Below are positions 36,159 to 48,601 of a stretch of DNA of 64,000 nt, in pieces. Position numbers and translations under genes: made by a program. The stretch is taken from assembly GCA_902562285.1 (NCBI GenBank), contig CACESU010000006.1:1-64000 (forward strand), read 5' to 3'. The notes under the pieces are model-generated. The model was given only the letters and a program-made list of their open reading frames with translations, was not told where the DNA came from and made no database searches. Source of the stretch: an uncultured Alphaproteobacteria bacterium (GTDB lineage Bacteria; Pseudomonadota; Alphaproteobacteria; Rhodobacterales; Rhodobacteraceae). Each line of letters starts with the position of its first letter. Positions within the stretch are counted from its first letter, which is position 1.

Positions 36159-38270
36159 ATGTTAAAGTCTATAAAAAAATCAATAACTTGGGGTCATGAG
36201 AAACTTACACTTGAAACAGGAAAAATAGCACGACAAGCTGATTCATCAGTTATAGCCACTTATGGTGAAACTGTAGTAATGGCTAATGTGGTGTTTGCGA
36301 AGGAGGCCAAAGCGGGTCAAGATTTTTTTCCATTAACAGTTAATTATCAAGAAAAATATTACGCAGCAGGTAAAATTCCAGGTGGTTTTTTTAAAAGAGA
36401 GGCAAGACCTACTGAAAAAGAAACTCTTACTAGCCGTCTTATAGATCGACCGATAAGACCCTTATTTGTTGAGGGTTTTAAAAATGAAGTACAGGTGACT
36501 TGTACAGTCTTGAGTCATGATGGAGAAAATGACCCAGATATAGTTTCAATGATAGCAGCATCTACTGCACTTACACTTTCTGGTGCACCCTTTTTAGGTC
36601 CAATTGGAGCCGCTAGGGTTGGGTTTGTCGAAGACTCTTACGTTCTTAATCCATCAATAGAAGATATGGATAATATAAGAGAAAATTCTAAACAAAGACT
36701 TGATCTTGTAGTAGCAGGGACACAAGATGCAGTTATGATGGTTGAATCCGAAGCTTATGAACTTAGTGAAAAAGAAATGCTAGGTGCTGTTAAATTTGGT
36801 CATGATCAAATGCAAAAAGTTATAGATCTAATTATTAGTTTAGCAGAAAAAACAGCAAAAGAACCTTATAACTTTATTCCTACAGATAATAAAGAATTAA
36901 TAAATAAAATAAAATCACTTGGTGAAAAAAATATCAGTAAAGCATTTTCAATTGCTGACAAACAAGAGAGACAAAACTCATTAAGCGATGCTAAACAAAA
37001 TGTTTTAGATAACCTTTCAGACGAAGAATTAGAAAATGAAGAGCTAGATTATTGCTTTAAAAAAATTGAATCCGAAATTGTAAGATCTAATATCCTCAAA
37101 AAAGGAAAAAGAATTGATGGAAGAAAACTTGATAAAGTTCGACAAATTGAGAGTGAAACGAGATTTCTCCCAAGAACACATGGTTCTGCTTTGTTTACAA
37201 GAGGTGAAACTCAAGCGATAGTTGTAACTACTCTTGGTACTGGTGAGGATGAGCAGATAATTGACGCTCTTCACAAAGAAGGAAGATCAAAATTTTTACT
37301 TCATTATAACTTTCCTCCTTATTCAGTAGGAGAAACAGGAAGGGCTGCAGGACCAGGTAGAAGAGAAATAGGCCATGGAAAATTGGCGTGGCGAGCATTA
37401 CAAGCTGTTCTACCAAAAAGTTCTGATTTTCCATATACAATTCGCATCGTGTCTGAAATCACAGAGTCTAATGGCTCGTCTTCAATGGCCTCTGTATGTG
37501 GTGGATCTTTATCTATGATGGATGCTGGCGTACCATTGAAATCTGCTGTAGCGGGAGTAGCAATGGGTCTTATTTTAGAAGGAAAAGAATATGCAGTTCT
37601 TACAGATATTTTGGGTGATGAAGACCACTTGGGAGATATGGATTTTAAAGTTGCTGGAACATCCGAAGGAATAACATCTTTACAAATGGATATAAAAGTT
37701 GCTGGAATTACCCCTGAAATAATGGAAAAAGCATTAGAACAGGCTAAAGAAGGAAGACTTCATATACTAGATGAAATGTCAAAATCAATTAGTAAACCTG
37801 GAGATTTTTCGAAATATGCTCCTAAAATTGAGACGCTAAAAATAGCTACTGATAAAATAAGAGAAGTAATTGGGTCAGGAGGAAAGATGATTAGAGAGAT
37901 TGTTGAAGTTTCAGGCGCAAAAGTAGATATAAATGATGAAGGAGTAATAAAAATTGCTTCAAATGATTCTGAAAAAATTAATAAAGCTATAGAGTTAATT
38001 AAATCTATAGTTGATGAACCAGAAGTTGGTAAAATCTATAAAGGTAAGATTGTAAAACTTATGGAGTTTGGAGCTTTTGTAAATTTCTTTGGTAAAAAAG
38101 ATGGATTAGTACATGTGAGTCAGATTTCAACTGAAAGAGTTGCACATCCAAAAGATCTGCTTAAAGAAGGTCAGGAAGTTAAAGTAAAATTGATTGGTTT
38201 TGATGATAGGGGGAAAGTTCGTTTATCTATGAAAACAGTTGATCAAAAAACAGGAAAAGAAGTAACATAA
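36159..38270 (+). CDS. pnp: Polyribonucleotide nucleotidyltransferase (PNPase)
   Basis: About 703 residues: two RNase PH-like domains ([21 protein letters not shown] in the first; [20 protein letters not shown] and [18 protein letters not shown] in the second), a KH domain ([15 protein letters not shown]) and a C-terminal S1 domain ([29 protein letters not shown]). It degrades RNA phosphorolytically from the 3' end. ATG at 36153 is in frame, but AAAAGGA (36147-36153) overlaps it and is correctly spaced for ATG 36159, so that start is chosen. The rpsO-pnp gap is about 107 bases. Confidence 0.97.
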   Translation: MLKSIKKSITWGHEKLTLETGKIARQADSSVIATYGETVVMANVVFAKEAKAGQDFFPLTVNYQEKYYAAGKIPGGFFKREARPTEKETLTSRLIDRPIRPLFVEGFKNEVQVTCTVLSHDGENDPDIVSMIAASTALTLSGAPFLGPIGAARVGFVEDSYVLNPSIEDMDNIRENSKQRLDLVVAGTQDAVMMVESEAYELSEKEMLGAVKFGHDQMQKVIDLIISLAEKTAKEPYNFIPTDNKELINKIKSLGEKNISKAFSIADKQERQNSLSDAKQNVLDNLSDEELENEELDYCFKKIESEIVRSNILKKGKRIDGRKLDKVRQIESETRFLPRTHGSALFTRGETQAIVVTTLGTGEDEQIIDALHKEGRSKFLLHYNFPPYSVGETGRAAGPGRREIGHGKLAWRALQAVLPKSSDFPYTIRIVSEITESNGSSSMASVCGGSLSMMDAGVPLKSAVAGVAMGLILEGKEYAVLTDILGDEDHLGDMDFKVAGTSEGITSLQMDIKVAGITPEIMEKALEQAKEGRLHILDEMSKSISKPGDFSKYAPKIETLKIATDKIREVIGSGGKMIREIVEVSGAKVDINDEGVIKIASNDSEKINKAIELIKSIVDEPEVGKIYKGKIVKLMEFGAFVNFFGKKDGLVHVSQISTERVAHPKDLLKEGQEVKVKLIGFDDRGKVRLSMKTVDQKTGKEVT

Positions 38271-38302
38271 AATAAATCATAATATTAATTAAAAATAATT
38301 AA

Positions 38303-39043
38303 CTATATTTTTTTTTCTAAGATTTTAAGGTAAAATTCATTTGCTCTTTGTATTATGTTTTTGTCTTTTTGAGACATTTTTTTATTGATTTTATCTAGCT
38401 TGTCTATAGTACTTTTACCAAAACTTGTTGTCTTATTAATTTCTTTGTACCAATGAACCCCCCAAATTCCATCATATTTTTTTGAACCTGAGCTCCAATT
38501 AAGCATTGATATAAAAAAAGGTATCTCTAGACTATTACAAAGCTTTCTTAAGGTAAGCTCAGGATCGTTTTGCAAATCGTCCGAATCGATTACTGTTGGA
38601 AAATGACCTAATCTATTAAAGATAAATTCATATATCGCATAAAGTTGCTGAAACCCTAAATCCTTAAATTCATAGCTTTTATTTTTTTTCTTATAAGAAT
38701 TTAAAACTAACTCTGGTTTTCTAATCAAAATAACATTCTTAAGAGATAAAATGAAATCTTCATAATAGTTTTCTATCATATGATGTGTCATATGCTTTTG
38801 ATATTGATATGGTTTATCTACTAAACCATTAATACAATAATCTGCAACTTCTTTATAATCAGATATTTGACTACTTATGATTTCATCAAACATAGGGTGT
38901 TGAACTCCAGTCTTTTTTAAATAGGCAGCATAAAATGGCTCATCTAGAATTTCAAAATCGCTTCTTGTTCCAAAACTCCTCATAAGTGCAGTTGATAAAT
39001 TTCTAGGTCCTGACCATACGGCTATACGTTTAATATTTTTCAA
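38303..39043 (-). CDS. Sulfotransferase-like P-loop protein paired with an aminotransferase
   Basis: A 246-residue protein beginning IKRIAVWSGPRNLSTALMRSFG. The SGPRNLST stretch resembles the phosphate-binding loop of sulfotransferases, and LRKPELVLNSYKKKNKSYEF could be the second phosphate-binding motif. No enzyme activity is known to me for this subfamily. Its start overlaps the end of the class IV aminotransferase gene by 14 bases, so the two are translated as a pair, a link I have seen in other alphaproteobacterial genomes. Its role is presumably tied to the aminotransferase product. Convergent with pnp. Confidence 0.72.
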   Translation of the reverse strand: MKNIKRIAVWSGPRNLSTALMRSFGTRSDFEILDEPFYAAYLKKTGVQHPMFDEIISSQISDYKEVADYCINGLVDKPYQYQKHMTHHMIENYYEDFILSLKNVILIRKPELVLNSYKKKNKSYEFKDLGFQQLYAIYEFIFNRLGHFPTVIDSDDLQNDPELTLRKLCNSLEIPFFISMLNWSSGSKKYDGIWGVHWYKEINKTTSFGKSTIDKLDKINKKMSQKDKNIIQRANEFYLKILEKKI

Positions 39044-39860
39044 TTAAATCCTCATATGAATTTCTAAGTTTATTCAAAATAGAATCTTTATTTTTAAATT
39101 GAATTTTATGGCCGTCTAAAGATTCTACTCTTACTAAACCTCCAAAAGTACCGGTTAAGAAAATTTCATCTGCTGAGTAAGTATCTAACAAAGTAAAGTT
39201 TTTTTCGAAGATAGGTATATTTAAATCTCTGCAAAGATTAATCACTTTTTTCCTAGTAACACCGTTCATACAATAATCACCGGTAGAGGTCCAAACTTCT
39301 TTTCCCTTTACTATAAATAAATTACAGGAATTAGTTGTATTTACAAAACCGTAGGGATCCAACATTAATGCTTCATCTCCTCCTACACGGCTTGCTTGAA
39401 TACAAGCTAATACACAATTAAGTTTTGAATGACTATTTAACTTAGGATCTTGTATCATAGGAAGTGCTCTTACTTGAGGAACTGTTATTAGCTTAACACC
39501 CTTTTTGTTATTTTTCAGATCTGGAGTAGAATGTTCCATAATTATAACATATGTAGGTCCATAAATAGAAAATTCAGGGTGCTGAAATGGTTTGATTTTT
39601 TTTCCCCTAGTAACCATAAATCTTGCATAAACATCAGTACTCATATTATTAGAAAGTCTTGTTTTTTCTAGTTCTTCATAAATTTGGTGTACTGAAAGAT
39701 TAAATTTAATCTCAACAAGCTTTAAAGCCTCAAAAAATCTTTCCATATGATCTTCAAAAAATGTCCATCTTTTTTTGTGAAGTCTTAAACCCTCCCAAAT
39801 CCCGTCACCTAAAAGAAAACCACTGTCAAAAACCGATACCTTAGCTTCATCTCTATACAA
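39030..39860 (-). CDS. Class IV (branched-chain / D-amino acid-type) aminotransferase
   Basis: Fold-type IV PLP enzyme: VSVFDSGFLLGDGIWEG near the N-terminus, Schiff-base lysine in SHSKLNCVLACIQASRVGGDEALMLD (K146) and a C-terminal FLTGTFGGLVRVESLDG. The TTG start at 39860 cuts into the domain. Upstream codons continue in frame (KINISGKLL preceding YRDEA), matching the conserved first strand of the family, back to a stop at 39942-39944, with no ATG, GTG or TTG. So the real start is probably non-canonical near 39924-39935. The pyridine-N1 Glu usually in GFVxE(T/G)N is Thr here (GFVNTTNS, T175). Overlaps the sulfotransferase-like gene by 14 bases. Confidence 0.8.
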   Translation of the reverse strand: MYRDEAKVSVFDSGFLLGDGIWEGLRLHKKRWTFFEDHMERFFEALKLVEIKFNLSVHQIYEELEKTRLSNNMSTDVYARFMVTRGKKIKPFQHPEFSIYGPTYVIIMEHSTPDLKNNKKGVKLITVPQVRALPMIQDPKLNSHSKLNCVLACIQASRVGGDEALMLDPYGFVNTTNSCNLFIVKGKEVWTSTGDYCMNGVTRKKVINLCRDLNIPIFEKNFTLLDTYSADEIFLTGTFGGLVRVESLDGHKIQFKNKDSILNKLRNSYEDLIEKY

Positions 39861-39990
39861 TAATTTACCAGAAATATTTATTTTAATTTTTGAATTTCTT
39901 TTGTCGTCTTTAGAACTGTGAGTGATAGATATGATAAAATCCTAACTAAATAAAATAATGTTTATTATAAAATATAACCTTAGGTTGTCT

Positions 39991-41049
39991 TTAAAGCCAA
40001 CCAGATAATTCATTCTCTAAAATATTTGTTAGAGCTTTTATATGATCATCTCTATCATTTAAACATGGAATATATAAAAAGTCTTTTCCTCCAGCTTCAG
40101 AAAAACTCTCGGCTATTTCTTCATTTATTTCTTCTAAGGTTTCAACACAATCAGAAGAAAATGCTGGTGCTACGACTGCTATATTTATTTTACCTTTATT
40201 TGCTAATTCAGCCACAAAATCTACGGTAGAAGGGCCAACCCACTTTTCAGGCCCAAATTTTGATTGAAAAGTTGTTGTAAAATGGGATTTATCCCATTTA
40301 AGTCTTTCTGCTAGTAATCTTGTTGTTTTTTGGCATTGGCAGTGATAGGGATCACCTGCCATTAAATATCTTTCTGGGACACCATGATAAGAAACAACTA
40401 AATGCTGAGGCTTAAGTTTAGCTTTAGCATATGCTTCTTTAATAGAGTTAGCTAAAGAATCCAAATAAAGATTATTATCAAAATATGCTGGTACAGTTCT
40501 AAATGCTGGTTGCCACTTCATCTTCATTAAAGCTCTAAAGGCTTGATCGTTTGCTGTAGCAGTTGTTGGGCCTGCATACTGTGGATATAAAGGAAAAAAA
40601 ATTATTTTCTCACAACCTAAAGTCTGTAGATTTTTTATAGCCTTTTCTGTTGAAGGATTCCCATATCTCATGCAAAAATCCAAAATAACTTTATTCCCAT
40701 GTTTTTTTTTAAAATAACTAGTTAATTTCTTTAATTGAAGCTTAGTAGTAGTAAGTAGAGGACTTTCATTTTCTTTTTTATTCCAAATACTTTTATATGC
40801 TTCTCCAGAAGAGAATGGTCGTTTTGATAAGATAACGAGTTGTAGCAGTGGCTGCCAAAGCCATTTTGGATAATCTATAACTCTTTGATCAGACAAGAAC
40901 TCACTTAAATATCGTCGCATTGACCAGTAATCTGTATTGTCGGGTGTTCCTAAATTCACAATAAGAATCCCAATTTTGGCCGAAGGTAATTGGGGATGAT
41001 CTTTACCCGCAAATATTAACCTTCCTTCTCCCGGTTTTTCTAATTTCAA
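39991..41049 (-). CDS. hemH: Ferrochelatase
   Basis: A 352-residue terminal heme enzyme inserting Fe2+ into protoporphyrin IX. IGILIVNLGTPDNTDYWSMRRYLSEFLSD, the metal-site SYHGVPERYLMAGDPYHCQC (catalytic His) and PAFSSDCVETLEEINEE (conserved Glu) are intact. The length matches alphaproteobacterial enzymes. With hemF it shows complete late heme synthesis. Confidence 0.96.
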   Translation of the reverse strand: MKLEKPGEGRLIFAGKDHPQLPSAKIGILIVNLGTPDNTDYWSMRRYLSEFLSDQRVIDYPKWLWQPLLQLVILSKRPFSSGEAYKSIWNKKENESPLLTTTKLQLKKLTSYFKKKHGNKVILDFCMRYGNPSTEKAIKNLQTLGCEKIIFFPLYPQYAGPTTATANDQAFRALMKMKWQPAFRTVPAYFDNNLYLDSLANSIKEAYAKAKLKPQHLVVSYHGVPERYLMAGDPYHCQCQKTTRLLAERLKWDKSHFTTTFQSKFGPEKWVGPSTVDFVAELANKGKINIAVVAPAFSSDCVETLEEINEEIAESFSEAGGKDFLYIPCLNDRDDHIKALTNILENELSGWL

Positions 41050-41155
41050 CTGTCCATCCTGATTTATAGAGTTTTAGTATGTTAGTGAGATATATAGGAT
41101 AGTTAAGTCTATCTATTTTTTTTTCAATAACACATAAAGAAAACTTTAAATGTAT

Positions 41156-41917
41156 TTATAAAAATGACTTAGGTTTTGTATTCCAACCTGTTAGACAAAT
41201 TATGTCAAATGTAGCGATAAACCTGTTATGTTTTTTATTAGATGAAAAATTTTGTTTATAAAAATTTAGAAAATCGTTTAAAAAAATTTTTGTTAAGGGC
41301 TTTTTACTTCTTTTTAACAAACAATTAGTCTCTCCTATACTTTTTAAATCTATAATTAAATCCCAGGGATCTTTATATTCAATTTCAAAATGGAGCTTAT
41401 CAGTAACACAAAATTTAAAACCAGACCTATTCAGTAATGAACCATAGGTGGGAGTATCTATCATAGGATGTACTCTTGGAGAAATTCCTCCAAAATTTTT
41501 TAACTCAGCATATTCCAATGATTTTCTTAATTCATATAGACTTTTCTCCCCAAAAGCATATCCAATAAAAATTCCATTTTTTTTTAATCCAAACCTCATT
41601 TGTACTAATTTTGAAATTGGATCGTTAACACTGTGAAGGTGTAAAGCACTAATAATAAAATCTTGAGAACTTGGAATAATTTTTAGAAATTTCTTATCAT
41701 CAATAGTGTTTGCTTTTTTTTGACTAATATTATGAGCCCAGTGTTTTGCAAAAGGACCAACTACTAATGTTTCAAAAAATTCATCTTCTATTTCTACTAA
41801 TCTATCTTTTAAATCATTAATAGCTAAGCTATGTAAAAAAGGAGAAAATTTATTTATGATCCTTTTTTTCCTAATATTAATTAGGTTTTCATCAAAAATA
41901 TTTTGTTGATTAATCAT
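41156..41917 (-). CDS. NDUFAF5-like / BioC-like methyltransferase homologue, SAM motif degenerate
   Basis: A 253-residue protein. The start FDENLINIRKKRIINKF and the later ISALHLHSVNDPISKLVQMRFGLKKNG, GEKSLYELRKSLEYAELK, GGISPRVHPMID and YKDPWDLIIDLKSIGETNCL follow the alphaproteobacterial NDUFAF5 (complex I assembly) family closely. The glycine-rich SAM motif I, normally LDLGCxGG, is replaced by TLVVGPFAKHW (about residues 50-60). That raises doubt about methylation or hydroxylation activity. It diverges from the nitrilase-like gene by 59 bases. Confidence 0.78.
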   Translation of the reverse strand: MINQQNIFDENLINIRKKRIINKFSPFLHSLAINDLKDRLVEIEDEFFETLVVGPFAKHWAHNISQKKANTIDDKKFLKIIPSSQDFIISALHLHSVNDPISKLVQMRFGLKKNGIFIGYAFGEKSLYELRKSLEYAELKNFGGISPRVHPMIDTPTYGSLLNRSGFKFCVTDKLHFEIEYKDPWDLIIDLKSIGETNCLLKRSKKPLTKIFLNDFLNFYKQNFSSNKKHNRFIATFDIICLTGWNTKPKSFL

Positions 41918-41976
41918 AAGATGATAACCTATAAAAATTTAGCAAAATAAAGAATAACATTAAGTAGTTTTTTAAA

Positions 41977-42747
41977 ATGGATCCAGATATAAAAATAGGA
42001 ATAATACAATTAACTTCAAATGATAATATACAAGATAACTGTAATCAATTGGATTACTATTTCAATCAATGCTCAAAAGAAGGTGCTAATTTTATTTTAA
42101 GTCCCGAAGTTTCAAATTTTATATCAACAGATAATGAAATTAAAAAAAAATATATAAAAAATGAGAAAGAAGATCTTATTATTAAAAAAGTAAAAAAATC
42201 ATGTAGTAAATTTAAAGTTTGGTCATTAATTGGTTCAGTGGTATTAAAAATAAAAAAATGTGATAAAGAAAAATTTGTTAATAGATCTATTTTAGTAAAT
42301 CCAAATGGTAGAATTGTCGCAAGATACGACAAAATTCATATGTTTGATGTAGTTATCAATAGCAAAGAAACTTATAGAGAATCAAAAAAATTTAAACCCG
42401 GTAGAGATGCAGTAATGGCAAAAACACCATTTGCTAATATTGGCCTTACAATATGTTATGATATAAGATTTCCATACTTATTTAGCAAACTAAAAAAAAG
42501 TGGTGCAGATATAATTTGTATTCCATCTGCTTTTACTATTAAAACTGGAAAAGATCATTGGGAGACCCTAGTTAAAGCGCGTGCTATAGAAAATAATATT
42601 TTTATTATTGCACCAGCTCAATGTGGACAAAATACCTCCACACGAAAAACATGGGGTCACTCATTAATTATAGACCCTAATGGAAAAATACTTTGTGATT
42701 TAGGAAACTATGCAGGCTATCGTGTACTTAGATTAAAAAATGATTAA
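41977..42747 (+). CDS. Carbon-nitrogen hydrolase, Nit2/omega-amidase-like
   Basis: A 256-residue nitrilase-superfamily protein. The catalytic triad is visible: Glu in FILSPEVSNF, Lys in YDKIHMFDV and Cys in GLTICYDIRFP. The closest functional groups are Nit1 (deaminated glutathione amidase) and Nit2 (omega-amidase), both metabolite-repair enzymes. Its place near ubiG and an upstream BioC-like gene recalls a conserved alphaproteobacterial neighbourhood, although the usual glutaredoxin and DUF1178 genes are absent here. Confidence 0.9.
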   Translation: MDPDIKIGIIQLTSNDNIQDNCNQLDYYFNQCSKEGANFILSPEVSNFISTDNEIKKKYIKNEKEDLIIKKVKKSCSKFKVWSLIGSVVLKIKKCDKEKFVNRSILVNPNGRIVARYDKIHMFDVVINSKETYRESKKFKPGRDAVMAKTPFANIGLTICYDIRFPYLFSKLKKSGADIICIPSAFTIKTGKDHWETLVKARAIENNIFIIAPAQCGQNTSTRKTWGHSLIIDPNGKILCDLGNYAGYRVLRLKND

Positions 42748-42809
42748 ATGTTGCAAATTTTCAAAGATATTATAGCCTATGAAATAGGTAATGATTTCAA
42801 ATTATGTAA

Positions 42810-43250
42810 ATGAAAAAAAAATCAAATAATTTGGCTCCTTTAATTTTATTTTCTGAAATTTCAACTATTGACCAATTAATAAGAGCCCAAATTTCAAAAA
42901 TATTACCTAATAATATGGCTATATCTCATTTATCCGTACTAAACCATTTATCTTCTATACAAAACGAAAAGACACCAATGCAATTAGCTAAAAGTTTTCA
43001 TGTTACAAAAGGTGCTATGACAAATACCCTTTCCAAATTAGAGACATCTGGATATATCAATATAAGACCGGACTGGAATGATGCTAGAAAAAAACAAGTT
43101 AGAATTTCTAAAGCTGGAGTAGAAGCTCAACGTAAGGCTATAAAATCAATTACACCAATTTTGAGTAAAGTAATCATTAAGCTTGGTAAAGAAAAAGCAG
43201 ATTCAGTTTTACCTATAATTAGAGAACTTAGAAATATTTTGATTAAGTAA
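42810..43250 (+). CDS. MarR-family transcriptional regulator
   Basis: A 146-residue winged-helix protein with the layout of MarR regulators: a dimer helix, then SHLSVLNHLSSIQNEKTPMQLAKSFHVTKGAMTNTLSKLETSGYI (HTH) and the wing RPDWNDARKKQVRISKAG. It is a direct ligand- or stress-responsive repressor type; the target is unknown. Its stop (TAA ending at 43250) abuts the ATG of the next gene, so the two are co-expressed. Confidence 0.9.
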   Translation: MKKKSNNLAPLILFSEISTIDQLIRAQISKILPNNMAISHLSVLNHLSSIQNEKTPMQLAKSFHVTKGAMTNTLSKLETSGYINIRPDWNDARKKQVRISKAGVEAQRKAIKSITPILSKVIIKLGKEKADSVLPIIRELRNILIK

Positions 43251-43970
43251 ATGATTAGTAATAAAAAAAAAATACTTATTATTGGAAGTGCTCCAGATTC
43301 TGTAAATGCAACAGAATGGAAAAATCTTTCATTTGATAACATTGTTTCTATAAATAATGCTTGGAAAATAAGAAAAGATTGGACCAATTGTATTTATCCA
43401 GATGATTTTCCAATAGATAAAAGACCAAAAGCTAGTAAAACACAAACTCTACATTCTTCGGAAGAATATGTAGAAGCACAAAATAACTTTGGAGGTTTTG
43501 TATATGCTGGGGGTACTATGGCTTTTACGGCTGGATATTGGGCTTTATATAAATTTAAACCACAAATAATATGTTATGTTGGTTGTGATATGGTTTACAA
43601 AGGTGACAAAACTCATTTTTATGGAAAGGGCAGTGCAGATCCTCTTAGGAAAGATAAAACACTAAATAATTTATTAGCTAAATCGGCTAGATTAGAAGCA
43701 ATTGCATTTTTAAATAAGTGTAAAATTTTTAACTTATCAAATATATCAGAAAGCAAACTTACTTTTCATAAAGTAAATGTTAATGACCTAGATAATGACT
43801 CTAAAATCTATTCCAACAAGTTTAAAAAAGAAAAAATCAGTTTGGCACTCAGAAAAGAAAAAAAAACTGGTTATTTTGTGCCTGATGGTAAATATTGGAA
43901 AAAAATGGATAGGTTTGATCAAAACGAAATTAAGATAATTGATGATTTATGGTTGTCTACAATTAAGTAG
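43251..43970 (+). CDS. Uncharacterised Rossmann-like protein, possibly DUF115/glycosyltransferase-related
   Basis: A 239-residue protein. KKILIIGSAPDSVNATEWKNL at the start and FVYAGGTMAFTAGYWALYKFKPQIICYVGCDMVY in the middle resemble the nucleotide-sugar or pterin-pyrophosphate fold of DUF115 and GT42-type proteins (GNGPSL; SGxxALxLAxxLGYxxIYLIGxD). This is pattern resemblance only. It begins directly after the MarR gene stop. The substrate and role are unknown; a regulator-coupled surface modification gene is one possibility. Confidence 0.6.
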   Translation: MISNKKKILIIGSAPDSVNATEWKNLSFDNIVSINNAWKIRKDWTNCIYPDDFPIDKRPKASKTQTLHSSEEYVEAQNNFGGFVYAGGTMAFTAGYWALYKFKPQIICYVGCDMVYKGDKTHFYGKGSADPLRKDKTLNNLLAKSARLEAIAFLNKCKIFNLSNISESKLTFHKVNVNDLDNDSKIYSNKFKKEKISLALRKEKKTGYFVPDGKYWKKMDRFDQNEIKIIDDLWLSTIK

Positions 43971-43982
43971 TAAATTTTAAAT

Positions 43983-44723
43983 CTAATTTTTAATAGAGGA
44001 AATAACAAAATTTACAGAAAAATCTTGATTAGATAGTTTCCAATCCCAATTCAAAAAATTAAAAACAAACCCTCTCTTATCAACTACACTTAAATTGGAT
44101 TTTTCAATGTAATTGGATAACTCTTCTGGTTTGATAAATTTATTCCATTCATGAGTCTTTTTGGGTAGCCATTTCATTATATATTCAGCTCCAATTATTG
44201 CCCACAAATAGCTTTTATAATTTCTATTTATTGTAGAACAAGTCATTAAACCATTTTTCTTTAGTAACTTAGAACATGTTTGAAGATAACTTTGAGGATC
44301 AGGAACATGCTCAACAACTTCCATATTTAAAATTACATCAAAAATCTCTTTTTTAGCTAAAAGTTGTTCTGCTGTAGAAATCCTATAATCTATATTTAAA
44401 CCAGATTTTTCAGAATGCAATTTTGCAACTTTGACATTTTTTTCAACTGGATCCACACCAACTACAGATGCACCTAAACGAGCCATTGGTTCTGTCAATA
44501 AGCCACCGCCACAACCAATATCTAAAATTCTTAACTCTTTAAAAGGCTCAAGATTATTATAGTCACAATTAAAATGTATTTTTATTTGATCTACGATATA
44601 TTCTAGACGACATGGATTGAGCATATGCAAAGGTTTAAATTTACCCTGAGGATCCCACCATTCAGTGGCCATAGCTTCAAATTTTAAAATTTCTTCCTTG
44701 TCTACTTCAGCATTTTTTTTCAT
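43983..44723 (-). CDS. ubiG: Ubiquinone biosynthesis O-methyltransferase UbiG
   Basis: A 246-residue SAM methyltransferase that performs both O-methylation steps of ubiquinone. [29 protein letters not shown] at the start, SAM motif [25 protein letters not shown] and [30 protein letters not shown] near the end are diagnostic. It supplies the quinone used by the bc1 complex encoded earlier. Confidence 0.95.
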   Translation of the reverse strand: MKKNAEVDKEEILKFEAMATEWWDPQGKFKPLHMLNPCRLEYIVDQIKIHFNCDYNNLEPFKELRILDIGCGGGLLTEPMARLGASVVGVDPVEKNVKVAKLHSEKSGLNIDYRISTAEQLLAKKEIFDVILNMEVVEHVPDPQSYLQTCSKLLKKNGLMTCSTINRNYKSYLWAIIGAEYIMKWLPKKTHEWNKFIKPEELSNYIEKSNLSVVDKRGFVFNFLNWDWKLSNQDFSVNFVISSIKN

Positions 44724-44777
44724 ATTATATTCCTAAGATACTTTATTAATCTAATATTTTATTATAAATCATCAACC

Positions 44778-47800
<3,023 letters not shown>

Positions 47801-47808
47801 TTAAATTG

Positions 47809-48435
47809 TTAAACTGAAGATTTTTTATTGATTCTAATTATTTTGATCGAATTAACTACCGACTTTAGCTTTTCTTCAAGTTCTCTGTATGATGAGTGAT
47901 TACTATTTTTTTTAGAAAATCCATATGCACTTGTTGAAATCAAAATATCATCATAAAGACTTAATGCTTTCCAAAACTTACTGCCCGTATTTATTAAATT
48001 ACTTATGTTTTTTGTGGACAAAGACATGTAAAGAGTATTTTCTTTTTGATAAGATTTAATAATTTTGTGGCCTCTTAAATTAAAAATATTATTAAGTTTA
48101 GAATCACTACTTTTAATAAAGTCTGAAATTTTTGAATACGAACTCAAACCAGATTCCTGCTGAAATCGTACCGTAATTATAGACGATATAGGCCTTCTAA
48201 CCAATTGATTTGTATTTTGGTTTTTAATACATTCTGTAATAATTAATACCAAAATTTTATTTTTTTCTTGGGTTAAATCACTGTTAATACAAAATTCCTT
48301 GGTAGATTTAATACTTATTTGATAATCGTCTAAATTATAAACAGCAGATTTTTGAATATCACTTACTTGATTATTAACACATGAAACCAATAAAAAGCTC
48401 ATAGGTAGAAAGTTTTTTATAATTTTAAAAAGCAT
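47809..48435 (-). CDS. Putative lipoprotein of unknown function
   Basis: A 208-residue protein with a short basic N-terminus, a hydrophobic stretch and a lipobox (SFLLVSC, Cys near residue 19), so it should be a membrane-anchored lipoprotein. The mature part is Ser/Asn/Lys-rich, with a predicted beta-rich middle (KILVLIITECIK; PISSIITVRFQQ). No family is recognised. It lies 24 bases upstream of the FadH-like gene on the same strand, so the two may be cotranscribed. Confidence 0.72.
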   Translation of the reverse strand: MLFKIIKNFLPMSFLLVSCVNNQVSDIQKSAVYNLDDYQISIKSTKEFCINSDLTQEKNKILVLIITECIKNQNTNQLVRRPISSIITVRFQQESGLSSYSKISDFIKSSDSKLNNIFNLRGHKIIKSYQKENTLYMSLSTKNISNLINTGSKFWKALSLYDDILISTSAYGFSKKNSNHSSYRELEEKLKSVVNSIKIIRINKKSSV

Positions 48436-48601
48436 GGTATGTATGTAAAACTTTTACACCCTTTTTTTTATTATTAAGTTGGTATATAATAGTTATATGC
48501 AATATATGTCTAACTAATTATTATTGATCGATTTATTAAATGTATATACGTTTTTAAATTATTCTATAAATTTATATAAAAATTATTTTTGAAAGAAGAA
48601 A

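Noticed and set aside
38285-38302. AT-only hairpin TTAATTA/TAATTAA between convergent pnp and sulfotransferase-like genes
   Set aside because: An all-AT 7-bp stem is weak and expected by chance in this composition; the following T-run lies in the coding end of the opposite gene.
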